Shown here piece after piece: positions 6,229 to 8,195 of a stretch of DNA of 8,195 nt. This DNA is from an uncultured Clostridia bacterium (GTDB taxonomy: Bacteria > Bacillota > Clostridia > Christensenellales > Aristaeellaceae). The stretch's first letter is position 1; the number at the start of each line of letters is the position of its first letter. The notes beneath the pieces were generated by a model. It had not been told where the DNA came from and did no database searches. It was given only the letters and a program-made list of their open reading frames with translations. The translations under genes were made by a program, and so were the position numbers. Location of the stretch: the NCBI GenBank assembly GCA_934670175.1, contig CAKUOX010000088.1, positions 1-8,195 of the forward strand. Direction: 5' to 3'.

Positions 6229-6951
6229 TCAGTACACGGCCTTCAGCGTATACGGCCCCTTGCCGCCCTGCACGGCAATATAGCAGGTACCGGCGGGAAG
6301 CAGCATATCCTCGGCATAGCCGCGCAGATCGTATATGTTCTTGATCTGCACCATATCGCCGTCGTAGATCGTAATGAACTGCTGATCGGCGGCCTCGGAA
6401 TTGACCGTGAGGTGCAGCTGCACCTCCGCAGGCAGGACAACGGCATAATAATCGAATTCATCCCACTGCGTAAGCACTCCGCTGAGCGTCTCGCCGGAGG
6501 GCAATATCTGCGCGCCGTGGTAATCGTCGTTATCGCCGGTCTCGTCGCAGGCGCAGGGCTCAAAGGCCAGCTTCACGCGAAAATCGCCCTGCGTGGAGGT
6601 GTCGCCATCGCTGCGCAGATAGTAGCTGCCCGGCTCCAGATAGTATTCCATGTCCTCCGTGCCGGGCGCACCCTGATTGCCGTATACATACGCGCGCGCC
6701 CAGCTGACCAGATCCGCATCCAGCAGTTCAAAGCTCGCGTTCGAATAGAACGACTGCACCCGCGCGCTCAGCCTGCCCGGCTGCTCCAGCGTAAACGGAT
6801 AATAATGATACTCGTCCGGGTGCATCTGCCCGTCCGCCCAATCGCCGTTCAACACGAGCGCCTCGTGGTCAATACGCTGCGCCGTATCCGCCAGCGCAGC
6901 GCCGGTACAGAGCAGCGCCGCCAGCAATAGTAATGAAATAAGCCTCTTCAT
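6229..6951 (-). CDS. Exported protein with two PPC-like beta domains
   Basis: A 240-residue exported protein. MKRLISLLLLAALLCTGAALA is a signal peptide with a likely signal peptidase I cut after Ala21; Cys15 is preceded by Leu, so it does not form a canonical lipobox. The mature protein holds two related halves. The first (about 46-130) runs from DEYHYYPFTLEQPGRLSARV to YLEPGSYYLRSDG...DFRVKLAF. The second (about 160-240) runs from DEFDYYAVVLPAEVQLHLTV to LLPAGTCYIAVQGGKGPYTLKAVY. This arrangement matches the bacterial pre-peptidase C-terminal (PPC) beta-sandwich, which occurs beside secreted enzymes and surface proteins; here no catalytic domain is attached. It contains Cys133 and Cys135 (EPCACDE) and Cys223. 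The start has GAAGGG six bases upstream, and only 12 bases separate it from the WG-repeat gene, so the two form an operon. The binding target is unknown. Confidence 0.8.
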   Translation of the reverse strand: MKRLISLLLLAALLCTGAALADTAQRIDHEALVLNGDWADGQMHPDEYHYYPFTLEQPGRLSARVQSFYSNASFELLDADLVSWARAYVYGNQGAPGTEDMEYYLEPGSYYLRSDGDTSTQGDFRVKLAFEPCACDETGDNDDYHGAQILPSGETLSGVLTQWDEFDYYAVVLPAEVQLHLTVNSEAADQQFITIYDGDMVQIKNIYDLRGYAEDMLLPAGTCYIAVQGGKGPYTLKAVY

Positions 6952-6963
6952 GCGCAGCCCTTC

Positions 6964-7986
6964 TCACGCCTGCGTGTTCTCGCCGGAGAGCACGTCCACG
7001 CCGCTTTCATCGATCAGATACCACGCGCCATCCTTTTTCACGGCGGCCAGGCCGTCGCTGAAGCGCGTCGCCTTTTCATACACCGCGTCGAGCACCGGCT
7101 CATTCTCCGCGTTCACATAGCCCCACAGGCCGTTCCGGTTCACACGGCACAGCTCCGCCCAGCCGAAATCAGCAAACACGTTCTGCCACTCGGCATCGCC
7201 CACCTGTTTGCCGGTCTTGTCGATCATGTGGTAAGCGCCGTTCTGCTTTACCCACGCGCGGCCGCTGTACACATAGGTCGTAGAATCGTACTGGAGCGGC
7301 ACGACCACATTGCCGTTTAGATCGATATAGCCGCTCAGCTCATCCTTCTCTGTGGGGGCAAGACCATCTGAAAAGCGCTCGCCGCTGTCGTACTGCGGCT
7401 CGACCACCACATTGCCGGAGGCGTCGATAAAGCCCCACAGGCCGTTCTTTTGCACGGCGGCGCGTCCCTCCGAAAAGCTGTACACGCGATCCCACGCAGG
7501 CGCAATGACCACCTCTCCGGAATGGTCGATAAAGCCGTACTGGCCGTTGATCTTCACATAGGCCATGCCGTCGCTGAAATAACCCGCGTCCGACCAGCGC
7601 GCGCCAAAGGCATAGCTGCCGTGCTCGTCGATAAAGCCGTATTCACCGTCTACCGCCACGGTCGCCAGCCCCTCGTAGAAATCGGTAGCGGCGCTGCACA
7701 TGGCCGGAAAGATGACCTCACCCGCCGTATCGATATAACCGTAAAGGTGCTCGGCGTTGCCCACGCGCGCGATGCCGCCGTTAAAGCAATCCGCCAGAGC
7801 CCACTGCGGCTCGATCACGACATTGCCCGTCCGGTCGATATAGCCCCACTGGCCGTTTTCATCCGAAAACGCCGCGTAGCCCTCGGAAAAATTGCCGATG
7901 GCCTGCGCCTGGCGGAAATTCGTTTCGCCGAGCGCCTGCGCCTGCAACAGCAGCAGCATTGCGACAATGCAAAATGCCCTTTTCAT
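6964..7986 (-). CDS. Exported WG-repeat protein
   Basis: A 340-residue protein with a signal peptide (MKRAFCIVAMLLLLQAQALG, cut after Ala18 or Gly20) followed almost entirely by WG beta repeats. Nine units begin with the aromatic-Gly core at about 46, 81, 115, 149, 183, 217, 251, 287 and 321, of the form xWGYID-x-x-G-x-V-V. Spacing is 34 residues, with single exceptions of 35 and 36. Units 1-5 are well conserved; units 6 (LSGYID), 7 (AYHMID) and 9 (AWYLID) have lost the WG pair, while 8 (LWGYVN) keeps it. The start ATG at 7986 has AAGGAG seven bases upstream; an upstream in-frame ATG at 8019 lies inside the tuf terminator stem and adds a non-signal sequence. WG-repeat proteins are common in Clostridia and Bacteroidetes and mostly uncharacterised; a binding or adhesion role outside the membrane is inferred. 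Co-transcribed with the PPC gene. Confidence 0.88.
   Translation of the reverse strand: MKRAFCIVAMLLLLQAQALGETNFRQAQAIGNFSEGYAAFSDENGQWGYIDRTGNVVIEPQWALADCFNGGIARVGNAEHLYGYIDTAGEVIFPAMCSAATDFYEGLATVAVDGEYGFIDEHGSYAFGARWSDAGYFSDGMAYVKINGQYGFIDHSGEVVIAPAWDRVYSFSEGRAAVQKNGLWGFIDASGNVVVEPQYDSGERFSDGLAPTEKDELSGYIDLNGNVVVPLQYDSTTYVYSGRAWVKQNGAYHMIDKTGKQVGDAEWQNVFADFGWAELCRVNRNGLWGYVNAENEPVLDAVYEKATRFSDGLAAVKKDGAWYLIDESGVDVLSGENTQA
6982..7851 (-). repeat. 102-base tandem coding repeats (WG repeats)
   Basis: The repeat period is visible in the DNA. On the plus strand the TCGATA core starts at 7835, 7730, 7628, 7526, 7424 and 7322, spaced 105, 102, 102, 102 and 102 bases. The core lies in codons for the conserved Tyr/Phe-Ile-Asp of each unit. 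Beyond 7322 the DNA similarity fades, although the protein period continues. This indicates growth by internal duplication followed by divergence. Confidence 0.8.
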
Positions 7987-8013
7987 GTTTTTTCTCCTTG
8001 CATGTAACTGTAA

Positions 8014-8045
8014 AAGCACCGAAGCTCAAACGAGCTTCGGTGCTT
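8014..8045 (-). terminator. Intrinsic terminator of tuf
   Basis: AAGCACCGAAGCTC (8014-8027) and its exact complement (8032-8045) form a perfect 14-pair stem with a 4-base loop, 21 bases after the tuf stop on the minus strand. The descending arm runs into TTTT and then AC, so the U-tract is short but the stem is very stable. Confidence 0.85.
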
Positions 8046-8066
8046 CTTGGCAAACTAACCTTCGAA

Positions 8067-8195
8067 TTACTCGAGGATCTTGGTAACAACGCCGGAACCA
8101 ACCGTGCGGCCGCCTTCACGGATAGCGAAACGCAGACCTTCTTCGCACGCGATGGGCGTGATCAGCGTGATCTCCATGTCGATGTTGTCGCCAGG
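8067..8195 (-). CDS. tuf: Elongation factor Tu, C-terminal 42 residues (5' part outside)
   Basis: The visible 42 codons plus TAA stop encode the end of EF-Tu domain 3: PGDNIDMEITLITPIACEEG followed by LRFAIREGGRTVGSGVVTKILE, the highly conserved C-terminus of the GTPase that carries aminoacyl-tRNA to the ribosome. LRFAIREGGRTVG is nearly invariant in bacteria. Codon use (GTT, GGT, CGT mixed with GGC) looks like that of a highly expressed gene. The start and the GTP-binding domain lie beyond the right edge. Confidence 0.97.
   Translation of the reverse strand, partial: PGDNIDMEITLITPIACEEGLRFAIREGGRTVGSGVVTKILE

Overview
The window comes from a high-GC, endospore-forming Firmicute of the class Clostridia. 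This rests on RNase Y (rny), a GerW/YtfJ spore protein preceded by a DUF2953 gene, a PyrR-type pyrimidine attenuator, AGGAGG-type ribosome binding sites and a high-GC, codon-biased coding style. I cannot name a genus. No insertion sequence, phage gene, CRISPR array, tRNA or rRNA was seen.

Layout, left to right. Positions 1-1537 (minus) hold nearly all of rny, starting at GTG and missing only its last residue or two at the window edge. A 259-base gap with two small hairpins separates it from an RsmC/YbxB-type methyltransferase gene (1797-2399, minus), which has an extended -10 promoter. Divergently from this runs a plus-strand group: a DUF2953 membrane protein (2532-3071), gerW (3041-3463, overlapping its upstream neighbour) and an unrecognised 324-residue protein (3534-4508). 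A possible forespore (sigma-F/G-like) promoter precedes the group. Next is a uracil permease gene of the NCS2 family (4761-6092, plus). It has its own housekeeping promoter and a 200-base leader with a PyrR-like binding hairpin, an antiterminator pairing and an intrinsic terminator. Positions 6093-6228 hold hairpins between convergent genes. On the minus strand, a two-gene group encodes two exported proteins: a WG-repeat protein with nine 34-residue repeats (6964-7986) and a protein with two PPC-like beta domains (6229-6951). The right edge (8067-8195, minus) is the C-terminus of elongation factor Tu, followed by a strong terminator.

Functionally this is mostly core chromosome: RNA decay, rRNA methylation, spore germination, uracil uptake and translation elongation. 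The least understood parts are the 324-residue gene behind gerW and the exported WG/PPC pair behind tuf. The best-resolved regulatory element is the pyrimidine-responsive leader of the permease gene. I found no clearly new defence or mobile system.
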